48,500 bases of DNA from contig CAJNDS010002788.1 in NCBI GenBank assembly GCA_905221605.1, positions 64,001 through 112,500 of the forward strand, read 5' to 3'. The position numbers and the translations under genes were made by a program. Shown piece after piece: positions 1 through 12,060 of this stretch. Under the pieces are notes generated by a model. It was not told the origin of the DNA and did no database searches. It worked only from the letters and a program-made list of their open reading frames with translations. This DNA is from Symbiodinium natans (taxonomy: Eukaryota; Sar; Dinophyceae; Suessiales; Symbiodiniaceae). Every line of letters starts with the position of its first letter. Position 1 is the first letter of the stretch.

Positions 1-3000
1 GAGCAGGGTGCCAAGCAGTGTGAGAATTACCACGAACACGGATGGTGCAGCTTCGGGAAACGATGTGTGAAAAGCCATGCAACATGTGATGAGAATGGTT
101 TCTGCGAGCCGAATGGCTTCCGGAAGGCAAGAGTCAGGGTGTCCGGCACAACCGCAGAAGAGCTTCTCGAGCTCAGCGTGGAAGATGATCAAATGAAGAT
201 ACCAGTTCCCAATGTTGAGTGGCCCTATAACTACACGTTGCCAGAGGATGGAACGATTGTTTACTACAAGATTCGCAACATTGATTGCAGACGTTTGCAG
301 TCGCTCGTCAAGGTCAGTGACCGTGAGCGGGTAAAGAGGCCAATGCAGCGAAGAGCGGTTGTTGGTTCAAGCAGCCTGCGGAGTGTTCGCGTTCTTCTTG
401 AGGAGAACAGGTCCGAAAAACTGGGGATCACAACGGATGATCACAAAACGAGCGACGGATTCTTCATCCCAAGTTATCAGCTGTATGCTTTGGAAGACAT
501 CAAACTGCAAGCAACCCTGGAATATTTCAAATCGGGCATGACCACGCAAGGGCGGAAGCTGTACGCCATGCTGGCGCCACCCATGCCAGAGGATCTGGTG
601 TTTACAACTGGTGCTGTGGCCAGTTCTGAAAGCAGCGACACAGACGACCTGGAGCTCGCCCCACCTGAACCTTCAAATCCTCGCGGCAGAGCTTTTGGAG
701 CATTCAAACCCTTGCTGGCGCTGCAGCAAGAGCTTCGACAAGTCGCCAACAGCGCGTGGGATTCCTCGGAGACCTTATCCCTGGGAGGCTTGCAGCCCTG
801 GAGCACCAGTGCTTTCGAAGAATTTTGCCAAAGCTCCCTCCTGGATTGTTTCACACGCATGATCTTTAAGATCAAAGAGCCCCTTGCACTGGTCAAGAAT
901 GCCAACACCTCCAGCGACCAGGGCACTGACACCGCCCGAAAAAGGCTCCGGCAATGGGTGCTGGACCTGCTATCATCTGAAAAGGATTTCTCCAACAGAG
1001 ACTATGCGGATAAAGTCATTCAAGGTGGAATGGCCGAACAACGTACTTGTCCCACGTGTGAGCGTGATCAGAAACGCTTCTGCTGCCTGCTGTGTGACAA
1101 CGAGTACTGGGTGGTGCAGCCGTCAGCGTCAGACTGTCACGAGTGTGCATGCAAGCCGAAAGCCAGAGCTTGCCAGATGTATTTTGATGTTCATCCGCAA
1201 GATGAAGACGACTTGTTGAGATGGACCTTAGCGCAGCTTCTACGTGCCATCCTCAGTGCTGCTTCAGTTTGCGGGAGTTCTCGCGCGCTGCGGATTGCAT
1301 TTTGGTGTGTTGGGCCCTGAATGCTTCTGCGCATTAATCTGTAGGTAGGCAGCAAAAAACATGCAAAAACCAAAGGGCAGGATCCCAGGCCATTAGAGAT
1401 GACGGGCCTGGCACGGTTGTTGAGGGTGTGCAAAAGTAGCAGAGGGTGCAAGGAGGCTCGGAGTGCTTTGCTTTTGGTGGTTCGCGAGGCAATCTCTTCC
1501 GCCTGAGCTGGCAGAAGGCTGCAACAAAGAATTGCATCAAGGGTGGCAAGAAGGAAAAGAAACATTGGCTGGCCAGCTCAGCTGAATTCAGTGTGGAACG
1601 GATGCGGCCAACGCTTCCTTTCTGGACGTATGCCTTCTCAATCTTAGCGCAGGATCCCCTGACAGAGGCCACAACCCAGAAGATTCACAAGGCTTTGCAA
1701 GAAGCATGGAAGCAGCAGATACTCACCGTAAGTGGAGAAGATGGGCAAGAATGGGCTTTGACGAGTCCGGGCGTTAAGGCCTTAGAGCATCTGTTGAAGA
1801 TCAAAATGAGCCTGCGCAACACTGCTGTCCATGGCCATGCTCAGTCAACCTTGAGTGACCTTCGTGGCTTCCCCACTGCCCCAGAACTGGCTTACCAGCT
1901 GTTTCTTGCATGACCTTGGGCTTTGCTTTCTGAGGGGCGTGCAGCGCACAATCGACCGACATACCGAATGAGTAACGACGCGTGAGAACCTCAAGTCTTG
2001 AAGTCTGACGAAGCCAAGGCTGGATCAAGAGCCGGCGGCAGGGACCAGAGAAGCTGATTGGTGTGGAGACTGGGATGTGTACAGATTGCGAAATCTCAAA
2101 GGCGATGGCTTCAAAGTTGGGGATGCCAAGAAGGGTAGTTGGGCCCAGAACAAGTTCAAGACTGGACAGGGTGCTGTGAAGGAGGACTGGAAAGTGGTCT
2201 GTGACGTTAGCTTGTGTCTCCAAATCAAGCAAAAGCCCAAAGCAGCGAAGAAGGAGAACAAGAAGAAACAGAAAAAGAAGAAGGTTGAGGAGGATGAAGG
2301 GCCTCCAGACGACGAGCCTGAAGACGATGAGCCCCCGGTCATAGTGCCCAGGAATCTCACGTTTTGGCCGATGTGCATCAGTGGCCAAAGGTGGGAGGAT
2401 GATTTCAAGAAAGTAGCATTCAGTTTGCACTACTGTGGACCGAGATCCTTGGAGAAGAAGGAGGTGCACACGCGGATTGACTTCAATCTGAGCAAGGTGG
2501 AAGGAAACATGGGAGGATATTGGCAAGGCTCCGGGGTGCTGCACAATGCCGATGGACGTTGGGAAGGGATGGTGGACCGTGCAGAGGGACCAAGTAAGCA
2601 GTGGATTCAACTACATCCTTCGAAACCCTTCCCTGCGGTGGAACCTCAGCTGTCTCAAAGCGAAATTAGCAGAATTCGCGCAGCCATCGAGTTGGCCAAG
2701 CAGTGGCGTGCCATGTACGAGGCTGTGATGGACCGCGAGCGGCACGCTCTCATCCCTCGCAAAGTACTGGAGGCTGACATCCTGCTAGGCCGCAGTGCTG
2801 CAGACACCTTTGCCACCGCTTTGTCGGAGCTGGTGAAGGACATGTTTGGAATCGTTGTGGCTGGGAAAGACCTGCACACCAGGGTGCAGTGGAAGAAAGT
2901 GGAGGCCCGTCGCAAGTTTTCAGGCTGGTGCCTTTCATGTCGTTTGATACCCAGGCTGGGAAAGCAAAGCAATCAGCAGATGCTGACAAGGCACTTGCCG

Positions 3001-3006
3001 TTGTAG
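1..3006 (+). CDS. Gene A: CCCH zinc-finger protein with HEPN-like region (5' partial)
   Basis: The frame is open from base 1. It begins with a canonical C-x8-C-x5-C-x3-H finger (Cys codon 19-21, His codon 76-78), so about 20 N-terminal residues lie outside the window, judging from paralogue gene B. A proline/serine linker, a helical segment and a Cys-rich cluster (CPTC...CCLLC...CHEC, about 1050-1160) follow. Likely exons: 1-1266, 1653-about 1905, about 2042-3006. The phase-0 join GCTTCA|GT to gcgcag|GAT fits the paralogue. Exon 2 holds LRNTAVHGH (R codon 1815, H codon 1830), an R-x4-H motif as in HEPN RNases. The last exon carries a Lys/Glu-rich stretch (2230-2330), then a domain shared with gene B. 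CCCH fingers usually bind RNA, so a nuclear or cytoplasmic RNA-binding role is likely. The HEPN call is inference. No signal peptide or membrane segment is seen. Confidence 0.72.
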
Positions 3007-3741
3007 AAGTCGGCTTTTCCTTCTTCCACGGTTTCTTTCGTAGAGGGTCGGAGAATAGAGTTTGTACTCATTCCGCTACGCTCAACATTATGGCCTCTCC
3101 TGGAATTGGACCTCGTGAACTTTATGCGATCCTTGTAACCCGGCCAGACAACAACATCATGCATCGGATCTGTTCACGGAATAGACAGAGGAGCAGTTAT
3201 TAGTTCGACAGGTCGCCCCATGAGGATTAGAGTCGCAGTCGCGCGGCGTCCTGCCGCCTGACGGCCATGGTGCTGCGCGATGTAAAATTGCCCACCCGCC
3301 GATTTTTGCCTTACGCGTTCCCATCGGCATTTTTGGGTGGCTGATAAGAGTATTGGCACCGCAAGCAATTCCAGCAGTGTCCTTATAAACATCATGAAAC
3401 ACTGTCCCACCGAGAATTGCACGTGTCTATGCATCAAACTTAGCATTGTATGTGTTGTTTTGGCAGCTCGATGCCCACCGAGCTTCGTCCGAAGATCAGC
3501 AGCAACTGCAGCAACTGTTAGAAACTGCTGTCACCTGCTGTTACTACGCGGTGTTTGGGTAGCAAAGCGGACCAAACGAGTTGTTACCATAATGCTTCAG
3601 GGGGGGGAGTGGAAGGGCGGTCGGTTAGGAGAAAGCCCAACGCCTACTCTTTCGAGTTTTGGACGTTTCAGTCGGCCCGCACTTGTTTACTCTTCAGTCA
3701 TGTCGGCATGTCAGACAAATTCCCCCTTCTTCTCCTATTTC

Positions 3742-3782
3742 TCAACCCCCCCCCCCCTCTGGCGCTTCGAGGGGGGGGTTGT
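3742..3782. repeat. Poly-C / poly-G inverted repeat
   Basis: A run of 12 C (3746-3757) preceded by CAA faces a run of 8 G followed by TTG (3771-3781). The arms can pair as AAC8/G8TT around a loop of about 17 bases. Confidence 0.75.
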
Positions 3783-4464
3783 GTCTGGTCCACCCTTGGC
3801 CCTTCGCTTGGGGTTTTTGAGGTTTCCTTCTAAGTTTGAAAAGTGCTTGATTTTTGAAGGTCTTCTGTATGGCAATATTTCCTGATCGACGGGGAAGTGG
3901 GGCACTTCTGAGGGGTAGAATTTGTTGAAGTCCCACCCATCCCGCCCTTGATCAATGTATATCGTCTCACGGCTGGGGGCTGATCTAGAGGATCTCTTCG
4001 GCCAGTCACACGAGTCGTATCACGTTCGGTGCATTCTTCAAGAATGACGCCGAGTTCTGAGCTCCCGGGCCGATGCGTCCAAAACCAACAAGCTTCGCGT
4101 GTGCTTTTGCTTGACAGTCTTGTGGCGTTCAGTTTCCATTGATTGGGGCTCCCCTCCTCTTCCCTTGTATAGTTGTAAACCCTTCGGGTTTTCAAACGTT
4201 GGAATTTCGAGCAGCTAGGGTACAACAGCTTGGTGCACAGGCAAGCAGCCGAAAGCACCTTCTCTCGCCATGTGGCGAGGAGCAGCCTGCTTCATACTCT
4301 CGCATGTTCGTGTCGTTTCGTGCATGCTGTATGGCACAGCGGACTGTGTAACTAGTATAAAGTACAGCATACATATTCCATGACATAGTTTCTCATGTTG
4401 TAAACGCTTGCGCGCGACGCTTCGGCAGCCGGGCCCCAGGACAGGAAAGGAGGAAAGGGGAGCG

Positions 4465-4605
4465 GGTGGGGGGGGGGGGGGGGGGGTGGGGGGGGGGGTT
4501 GGGGGGGGGGGTTTGGGGGGCGGGGGGTGGGGGGGGGGTTGGGGGGGGGGTGGGGGGGGGGGGGGGGGGTGAGGGTGGGTGGGGGGTGGGGGTTTTTTCG
4601 TTTTG
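4465..4605 (+). repeat. G-homopolymer tract, G-quadruplex prone
   Basis: Almost pure G over about 110 bases, broken by single T or TT (for example 4469-4487 and 4554-4569), followed by GGGTGGGTGGGG blocks. Both strands yield long meaningless open frames (Gly or Pro/His rich), so no gene is called. Many G4 registers are possible. Assembly length here may be unreliable. Confidence 0.85.
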
Positions 4606-5799
4606 AGGCGCTTCCTCTGTGTGTCGACAGGCGGGACACTCCGCGGCATCGGTTTGCAGCTCCTCCAAGCGAGCCCACAGAGCGGGGGGGGGGGGGGCGG
4701 GGGGTCCGTCACAACATTTTGCATGGGAAGGAGGCCCGATCCGGGTCTGACGCTTCTCGGCAGGAAGCCGAGGCGAATATGTCGTATACCATATCATGCA
4801 GCGCATTTTCGTGTATGGCACCGCTAACCGCATCTTCTGTCTAATTGTATACCTTCCATATTGACAGCCAAGAGTGACTGCCTAGCAGCTGCAAAGATTT
4901 CTGGCTGGTGCAGCAACATTGTCGGCACAGTTTTCCAATCCAGGACAAGGACGATGCGTCCGATCTTGGGAGCTCAATTGCAACCTCGAAGGCGTGTGAT
5001 GTTTGCACTCTCTGCTTGACTTGGTACGTTTCTCGGTTCGTTCGCAGACAAGCAAAAAAGACAAGAAAGACAAAAAGGACAAGAAGGACAAAAAGGAAAA
5101 GAAAAGAGGCTGGGCGGGTCTGACTGCCCAACTTGCTGTTCCTGTTCTGCTTCGTTGAATTGTCGAGCTGCGCCGTGGATGGTTATCGTTTATCTACGGC
5201 TTGTTGGCAGCCATTGCCAGCAGTCTCATGTCCTGTTTCCCTGGTTGCAGAAAAAGACAGAGCTTCAGGGCGTGAGTAAGACATCGGCAGCACAGGTTAC
5301 CTCCCGCAGGCAGGAGATGCTATGAGTCAGTCAGACACGATGGTATCCGCTAGTATACCAGCGTGCAAGGTGCTTGCCTCGGCAGCTTTGTGACTTTGCA
5401 GGTGCCCGCCGATTCACTGATTTGCTTCTGACTTGCTCGCAAAGATGGGTTCAGCCATTAACAAGAGGCAGTTGCAATATGCCCTGACAGTGTGTCAACT
5501 CTAGGGGTTCTTGCGTTAAGAGTACAGGAGACTAGATGGCTACGGACGCTATTATTCCTCGAGGAGCGGTCGCATTTTCTCGACGAAGGGGGAACCCGAA
5601 TTCGGAGGGTTGCGCAGGTATGCCACAGCTATGGGGGAACCGCAAAATTTTGATGAGCATTCTTGCATCGATTTGTCGACCCTCTGCATGGACCAACCCA
5701 GCAGACCCCAGGAGATCACGAGGAGAGCCTAGGAGGCCATTAGCACACCAAGAAGAGACCACCAGAAGACCATGAGCAGACCTCAGGAGACCGCCAGGA

Positions 5800-6080
5800 T
5801 GGGTTGTCGAATCGTTCGTGATCCAGAATGCGGCCAGCTCTCGAGGCTTAGCGCTCCGAGAGGCTGAATCCCCTCAGAAGGTCGCCGCTTGTGGTTCAAA
5901 CTGAAAATGTTTGGCGCTCCAAGAGGCCGAATCTGCGCCGAGGGTCGTTGTTCGTGATTCAGAAAGTGTTTCAAGAGGCCACATCCACACAAGCGTCGTC
6001 GTCGTTCGTGAAGAATGCGAGCAATTCTCGAGGTTTCGCGCTCCGAGACAACGAACTCCTGGTGGCCTCTCGTGGTCTTC
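5800..6080. repeat. Degenerate tandem units with CTCGAGG / CGCTCCGAGAGGC
   Basis: Successive units of about 70-90 bases share phrases such as gcgctcc(g/a)agaggc(t/c)gaat (5849, 5918), cgttcgtgat(c/t)caga (5812, 5948) and tctcgaggyttmgcgctccgaga (5839, 6030). The divergence suggests an old tandem array. No coding content recognised. Confidence 0.5.
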
Positions 6081-6199
6081 CGGCGATCTCCTAAGTTTTG
6101 TTGGTATGGTCGTCGTCGTGCCTCGTGTCTGAAGCGCTTGGCATGCTTTGTGTGTGGTCGCTCATTGCTTGGGGTCTCTGCTGTGCTGGAATAGTATTT

Positions 6200-6600
6200 A
6201 TGACTACTACCACTACTACCACTACTACCACTACTACCACTACTACCACTACTACCACTACTACCACTACTACCACTACTACTACCACTACTACCACTAC
6301 TACCACTACTACCACTACTACCACTACTACCACTACTACCACTACTACCACGACTACCACGACTACCACGACTACCACGACTACCTTTCTACCACTACTA
6401 CCACTACTACCACTATTACCACTACTACCACACTACCACTACTACCACTACTACCACTACTACCACGACTACCACTACTACCACTACTACCACTACTACC
6501 ACGACTACCACTACTACCACTACTACCACTACGACCACTACGACCACTACGACCACTACGACCACTACGACCACTACTACCACTACTGCCACAACTACAA
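6200..6600 (+). repeat. ACT-ACC microsatellite (period 9, variants)
   Basis: Continuous (CACTACTAC)n on the + strand, with later blocks where ACTACC becomes ACGACC (about 6350-6385 and 6525-6570). All frames stay open and give poly-Thr, YHYYHYY or Val-only proteins, which are artefacts of the repeat. Confidence 0.9.
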
Positions 6601-8244
6601 CTACTTCTCCAGGGCATTATGTGGAGACTCTCCGGGTTGGGGATTCTCAGAATATTCTTGGGGTTGGGGTGATTGTCAAAGATTTCTCGGGGGTTGGACT
6701 CGGGGGAGTTTCTGGGGTTGGGCACGAAGGATTCTCGTGCAAGGCTGCGCACTTCTCAAATTCTCTCTCAACATTCTCTGCATTAGACACTGCAGGGAGT
6801 GTCAGAAGCCTCGCTACAATTCTTTGGGGTGGCGGCGGTCCGGGGGCTCTCAGGAGATTCTGTGAAGATGCTCCAAATTGGGCACTCCAAGCATTCGAAA
6901 GACCAGGCGAGGAGTGGACCAGAGAATAGCTGAGTTCGGGGGTCCCACGGGAGGTTCGAGAAAGGTCCCAGCGAGCACCCCAAAGTAGGCGCCTCTTATC
7001 GGTCTGTGGCTCCTCCAAGCGATCCGGAGGGGTCCCGCAGGGGAAGGAGACCGGATCCTGGTCGGCTGGAACACCGAGGCGAATTAGAATCAAGTACAGT
7101 GCGTTGCTCATAGCCCCGGAACCCGACAAAGCATGGGAGGCCCAGAAAGATGTAGGCCACAACGTGCGCCGCCACCACGTAAGGACGAGAGAACGGATGC
7201 CAACCATGCCAACCTCTGCCCGCACTGTGTGATATCTTCACCTACCAGTCGATTAAGTTATCATTACAAAGTCGTTGTTAGCACGTGAGTATAAGTTGTG
7301 GCAACCCGCTGCAGCCAGCTATTGTGCCTGCTTAATTTCAGGACCTCAGCGACCGCCAGTACTGACCACTGAGTGTGATCAGTCCTGCAAAGATGCGTAC
7401 CTTTCAGAACTTCCAGGCCCACCAACTACATGAGAGTAAAAACTATAAGCTAGAGCGGGCAAGGGGGATGGTAGTCTTCGTCGTTGTATTGATCTCTTGG
7501 GAGTCTCTGTAATGTACTAGTAGGTTTTTTTCAGTGCAACACAGTGGGGGTCCTTATCATGTGGTGATATGTGGCGCATATGGAGTTTCCATTCATCCTG
7601 TGGGTACGGCAAAGCCGAGAAAGCCCGACACTTCGACACTCCGTGAAGCAAAATGCTTTCACAGCGGCAGCTGATCAAAATGGGGCCTACCTTCGAGCCT
7701 TGACTAAAGCGCACTTCCCCCAGCGACATGCAAGAATATCTAATAACTGCCCCTGGCATGTTGCTTGAGCGAAGAACTGTGTGAGGTCCTTTGCTTGATG
7801 TTGTTGGATTCTGAACCGGAACCCATTTTTTTCTTTTGCTGTTGTGGCTTTTGTGATGTAGTGGTGCTCACCCGGCAAGCCAGTGAGTGAGTGAGCCCCA
7901 GCCCCGCCACGACAGCCGAAAACGAGTGAGCGTATTATGTACGAGCTTGAGTATGCTATGGACATGCTAACGCTTCATAAGATAGTGGGAGCTGAGAGAT
8001 GTTCCAGAACCATCTACCTTTTGTCAATCCTCGTGTCTCCCTTGTTTGTATTCAGTGCAATGACTTGCCTTGAGTTCTTAAAGGGTAGAGCGCCAGCAAG
8101 GATGTTGTTGCATGGATGGCACGGCCAAGCATCCGGTTTCATGCGAGAGTTACAGCTAGACCCAAGCTGTATCTAGCCTGATGGTAGAGAAATCCCGATC
8201 AGCTTCCCGGTTAGATTCGTTCCCTTTTCCAGAGTTTCTTCCGC

Positions 8245-11200
8245 ATGGCGTCCACCGACACGTTGCGCAATCCTTGGGGCTTCAATTTGATTTCTGAGAG
8301 GGATTGCAGAGACTATCCTGAAACCGGTTGGTGTGCTTTTGGTCGGTCATGCTGGATGCGGCATGTCTGTGTTTGCGAAGATGAATTTGTTGACTGCATC
8401 GTCCTCTCGTGTTATGATGTTCGACTCCTCGATGGAACCGATGAGGTGATAGATGTGCATTGGCCTGCTCACTACCCCATACCGAATTCCGGACAGCGGG
8501 CACTTTGCCGCCGAAACATTCGGAGAAGGCGCTGGGAGGCGAAGGCCGTTGAAGCCAACTTGCCAACAGACGTCACCACACGGCGCAGTGGATCTCTGTG
8601 TTTGGATGGGATTCGGATCTTGTCAGCCGTTGAGGATGGCGAAGCTGACCAGCCGCCGTCAATCACACTTGCGAGAGGACAGTACGAGCCGCATGAGTTC
8701 TACATCCCGTCGGAAGACATGTACATCCGTGATGAGATCCCAATGCCTGTCATTTTGGAGTTTCGAATTCCGAACAAGAAGCGGCCCCTTGAAATGGGTC
8801 TCTTTGCAGTTGTGTTTCCGCCAAGCCAGGACAACTTGCTGTTCGTCAATCAAGCAGACAATGAATATGCTGTGCGTCCGGACTACCAGGAAGCCACGGC
8901 AAGACCTCTCAAAGCATGGGAGAACTTGCAAAAGGAATTGGAAGAAGTCGACTCTTGGCTGTGTCTGGTGGTTTTGTTTCTTGGTTACATTCTGAATTCT
9001 GTGAGTGTGTGAGTTTGAGCATATCACCTTTCCACAGGAGAGGAATCTTGAAGCTTTGAGAGATGTACGTGGCGAGGCAAAACGGCTGGCAATTGCTGGC
9101 CTTCAGCCACGCAGCACTGGAGCTTTCGAAGACTTTTGCCGCACCATGTTGTTAGACTGCTTCACCCGCCTGGCAAACACTGCGACACACGAAGTTCTCA
9201 TTGATCTAGACACAACTCATGTTCAGGGAAGAAGGCGGTGGATATGGCAGGTGCTGCATGCAGCCACGCGCAACTTCAAGAAAGAGCAGGACAACAAACA
9301 GAATGCCGTCAAGGATCTCGTCAGAAAGCAGCAGGAAGATGCACGTGCTAGAGCTTCGGAGGCGGCACAGAGATCTCTTAAAGAGAAGCGTGACATGGCG
9401 GACAACTTTGGCAAATGTGTATGGGATGACATCACCAGCACAGCCAAATCTAAATGCTGCACAGGGCAAGCCTCCACATCGAGGCTGAGGTGCCCCTTTT
9501 GCCGTCAGGTCTTTTGCGACCGATGCCGGGGTCCTTGCAAGGAGACCGAGGATGTGCACCCTCGGACATCAGATGCCATGCTGAAGTGGACGCTTGCACA
9601 TGGTGTTCGTCGGTTACTCAGATATTGCGTAGAGCTCTTGGAGGGTGGGGGCCCGGTGTTGGGCAAGTGGCCGTGCGGCTCGTCTTTCGGATTCTGGGAG
9701 CCTCCAGATTGGCTATGTTGGGAGGCTGGTGGGGGGGCTGGGGCGGGATGCCAGTGATGCTGCTCATGTGAATCCTTGCTTTGATTTCTGCCGCTGGCTC
9801 TCAAGTTTACCCACAGAGCCGAATGGTCCACACCTTTCTGATTGCTCTGTGTGGCGCCGCATCACTCGAAGATGTCACAAGGCAGAAGGTGGGGTCATTG
9901 GCCGCCTGCGTACACCCGCCAGGTTGAGTAATTGGGATAAGACAATAAATAGGTCCTTTTCTGGCGGTGCGATGTTAGGCGTCTCTCGAGTGAGGAAGTT
10001 CGGAAATGTTTGGAAGAGCTGATGCCTTGAATGTTCATACCGCTCTGAGGTCAGATCTTCAGCTCCACAAAGGATCTCAACGAGATGCATCCGCGACTTC
10101 CAAACTGGATGCATGGTGTACACTTATTTCTGAAGTGCGATGAAGCAAGCCTTGATCCCCAACCGCTTCCTGAGCCGAATCAAGATGAAGGGCAGCCAGG
10201 TGTGGAGCATCCAGGTGCAGAGGACGAGGCCGCGGCACAGCCAGAGACAGTGCAAGAAGAAGACCTGAAAGCGGAGCTGTGGGAGTGCCTGGCTGAAGCT
10301 CTCAAGAACGAGTATCTTCTTGTGTGGAGCACTGCAGAAGACGAGCCAGAGTATGTGCTGTGCCCAGATCTCCGTGGCCTGGAGCATCTTCTGAACATGA
10401 AATACGGTTTGAGGCTGGGTCGACTAATGCTGCAGACTGAGCATGTCAGTGACTGCCAGATCATGTCAGCATAGATCCCTGGAGGTGCAGTGCTGTGCAT
10501 GGCTCTGCGAAGAAGACTCTCGAGAAGGGAGTTTTGAAGGACTTCCCAACTGCGCCCGAGTTGCATGCTGACCTGTTGGGTCTACCGCGGTCTGATCTGA
10601 GAGCAAGCAATAGGCCGGACCTTCAGGGACTCTACGACTTGTATGTCTTGGAGAAGATGCCCAAGGTGCCAGCTGCGGAGCGTGACGATCTTCTTCGAAG
10701 GGATTGGAGCAAGTTAGAAAACCAGCAAAAGGTCGAGGCCTATGTCATGTCGCAGCATTACCAGCTGACGATTGAGCCGGATCAGCCAGCTGGGTCTCTT
10801 GCGGTCAAGCCCAAAGTCAAGAATCATTGGCCAGTGTCTTCAACCCCAGCAGATCTCAGGGACAATCAGCTTTCATTTCGTGTGCATTTCTGCGGGCCGG
10901 GCTGCCTCAAGGAAGACAAAGGCCTCCCACATCGTTGGTTTGACGTGAAGCTAACCATCTATCAGGGCGCGGAATACAAGTACTTGTCTGGCACCTCCAT
11001 CCAACACTGGGACCATGATCTTCTTCACAGCCGACGGGAGCAACATTACGATCAGGGGGATGCAGGGAAGTGTCGATGGGTGCAGATGATTCCGTCCAGG
11101 CCACTAAGTGTTCACCTTGCATAAAAAGGGGCCCCCTCCCCCCCCAAGGAAAGGGACCCTAACGCCCGTAATTCGAGACGCCTAGCAGCTCTAGCACTAG

Positions 11201-11775
11201 GTAGACCACTGCCGCGAGTCCGGAGAGTAGGATACTGTAGACTCTTAGTAGCCTCTAGGCAAGATGCGACGTCAGTTGTTTTTAGGCTTCGCCCGATTGA
11301 ATTTTGGAAGTGGAGGGGGGGTTTGGATTTTGAAAGTACAGAGGGGTCTATTGATGTGAGATTAACAGCATAGTGTCCAGGCAGCAGCCTAGTTGCTGAT
11401 TCTATTCTATACCGTAGTATACCAAAGGAGATTGTCGGACTGCTGGCCCGGGCTGAGCCCTGAAGGTTGGCACCCGAAAGGCCGCGTGATATTCAGGGGC
11501 GCGTACGTTACGATAGTGCTCAGAAGCTTGCAGCAGCTTGGCGCAAGATGTATGAGAGAGTGGTGGACAGAGAGCGCAATGCAATCATCCCGGGCAGTAT
11601 CGTATTTGCTGACATTGACCTCTCGCGCGTTGCTGCGTCGACGATGATCAATGCTCTCCGCCAGTTCATTCATACTCGATTTGGGGTCTACATCTGTCCA
11701 CGAGTGGCATATCCACGGCCGCAGAAGATACAATCGGAAGGAGACGAGGACCCGCCTGCGTCATGCATCAGCTGA
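8245..11775 (+). CDS. Gene B: CCCH zinc-finger protein, tandem paralogue of gene A
   Basis: ATG at 8245 opens a frame with a C-x8-C-x5-C-x3-H finger (CRDYPETGWC...CWMRH) near residue 20. Blocks match gene A in order: GLQPRSTGAFEDFC, a CPFC...CDRC...C cluster, a LEHLL helix, FPTAPEL, FCGPGCL and W-x-KMYERVVDRER. Proposed exons: 8245-8946, 9038-about 9650, about 10137-10413, 10485-about 11105, about 11466-11775. Intron 8947-9037 is GT-AG and phase 0. Intron 10414-10484 is GC-AG and splits an Arg codon, restoring LRCSAVHGSA, which aligns with gene A's LRNTAVHGHA. A Lys/Arg/Glu-rich helix (about 9280-9400) is not obvious in gene A. Gene B needs an intron near 11.1-11.46 kb where gene A reads through. 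Role as for gene A: probably RNA-binding, possibly RNA-cleaving. The exact ends of three exons are uncertain. Confidence 0.72.
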
Positions 11776-12060
11776 GACCCAGCTTTACTGTGCAGGTCCA
11801 ACATGTAAGCGTTGTTGGCACATGCATTCGCTGTAGGCGCATTGCCTAAAATATTCTTGTGGGCAGCAAAGCAAGCAGCAGCCTTGCTGGCAGTCAGCCA
11901 CGTTTTTCAGAGGTTGAGGTAGTGACTGCTGGTTTAGCATGGCGCCCAGCATCGACACGGCATGTGTGTGGCTGGATGGGAATCAGGACAGTGTAGGAGG
12001 GTGTTTAGATGACACTAGCTACACTCGGACTGCCGGGAGAAGCCATTCATTTGCAAACTG
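11776..12060. other. No recognised feature
   Basis: Likely 3' region of gene B. I see no gene, repeat or RNA in it. Confidence 0.4.

Larger units (their letters stand above)
3007..8244. other. Repeat-rich spacer between paralogues A and B
   Basis: No convincing gene in 5.2 kb. It holds a C/G hairpin (3742-3782), long G runs (4465-4600 and 4684-4703), a short Lys/Asp-rich open stretch (5036-5150, KKDKKDKK pattern after tttcgcag) that could be an orphan exon, degenerate tandem units (5800-6080) and a long ACTACC array (6200-6600). Open frames over the arrays (for example 6098-6865) are repeat translation, not genes. From 6600 to 8244 I see nothing recognisable. Confidence 0.6.

Noticed and set aside
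4215-4833. Pro/His-rich minus-strand frames
   Set aside because: Produced by the poly-G tract; no independent coding evidence.
6098-6865. 255-codon Thr-rich frame
   Set aside because: Translation of the ACTACC microsatellite; all frames are open there and the flanks have no coding character.
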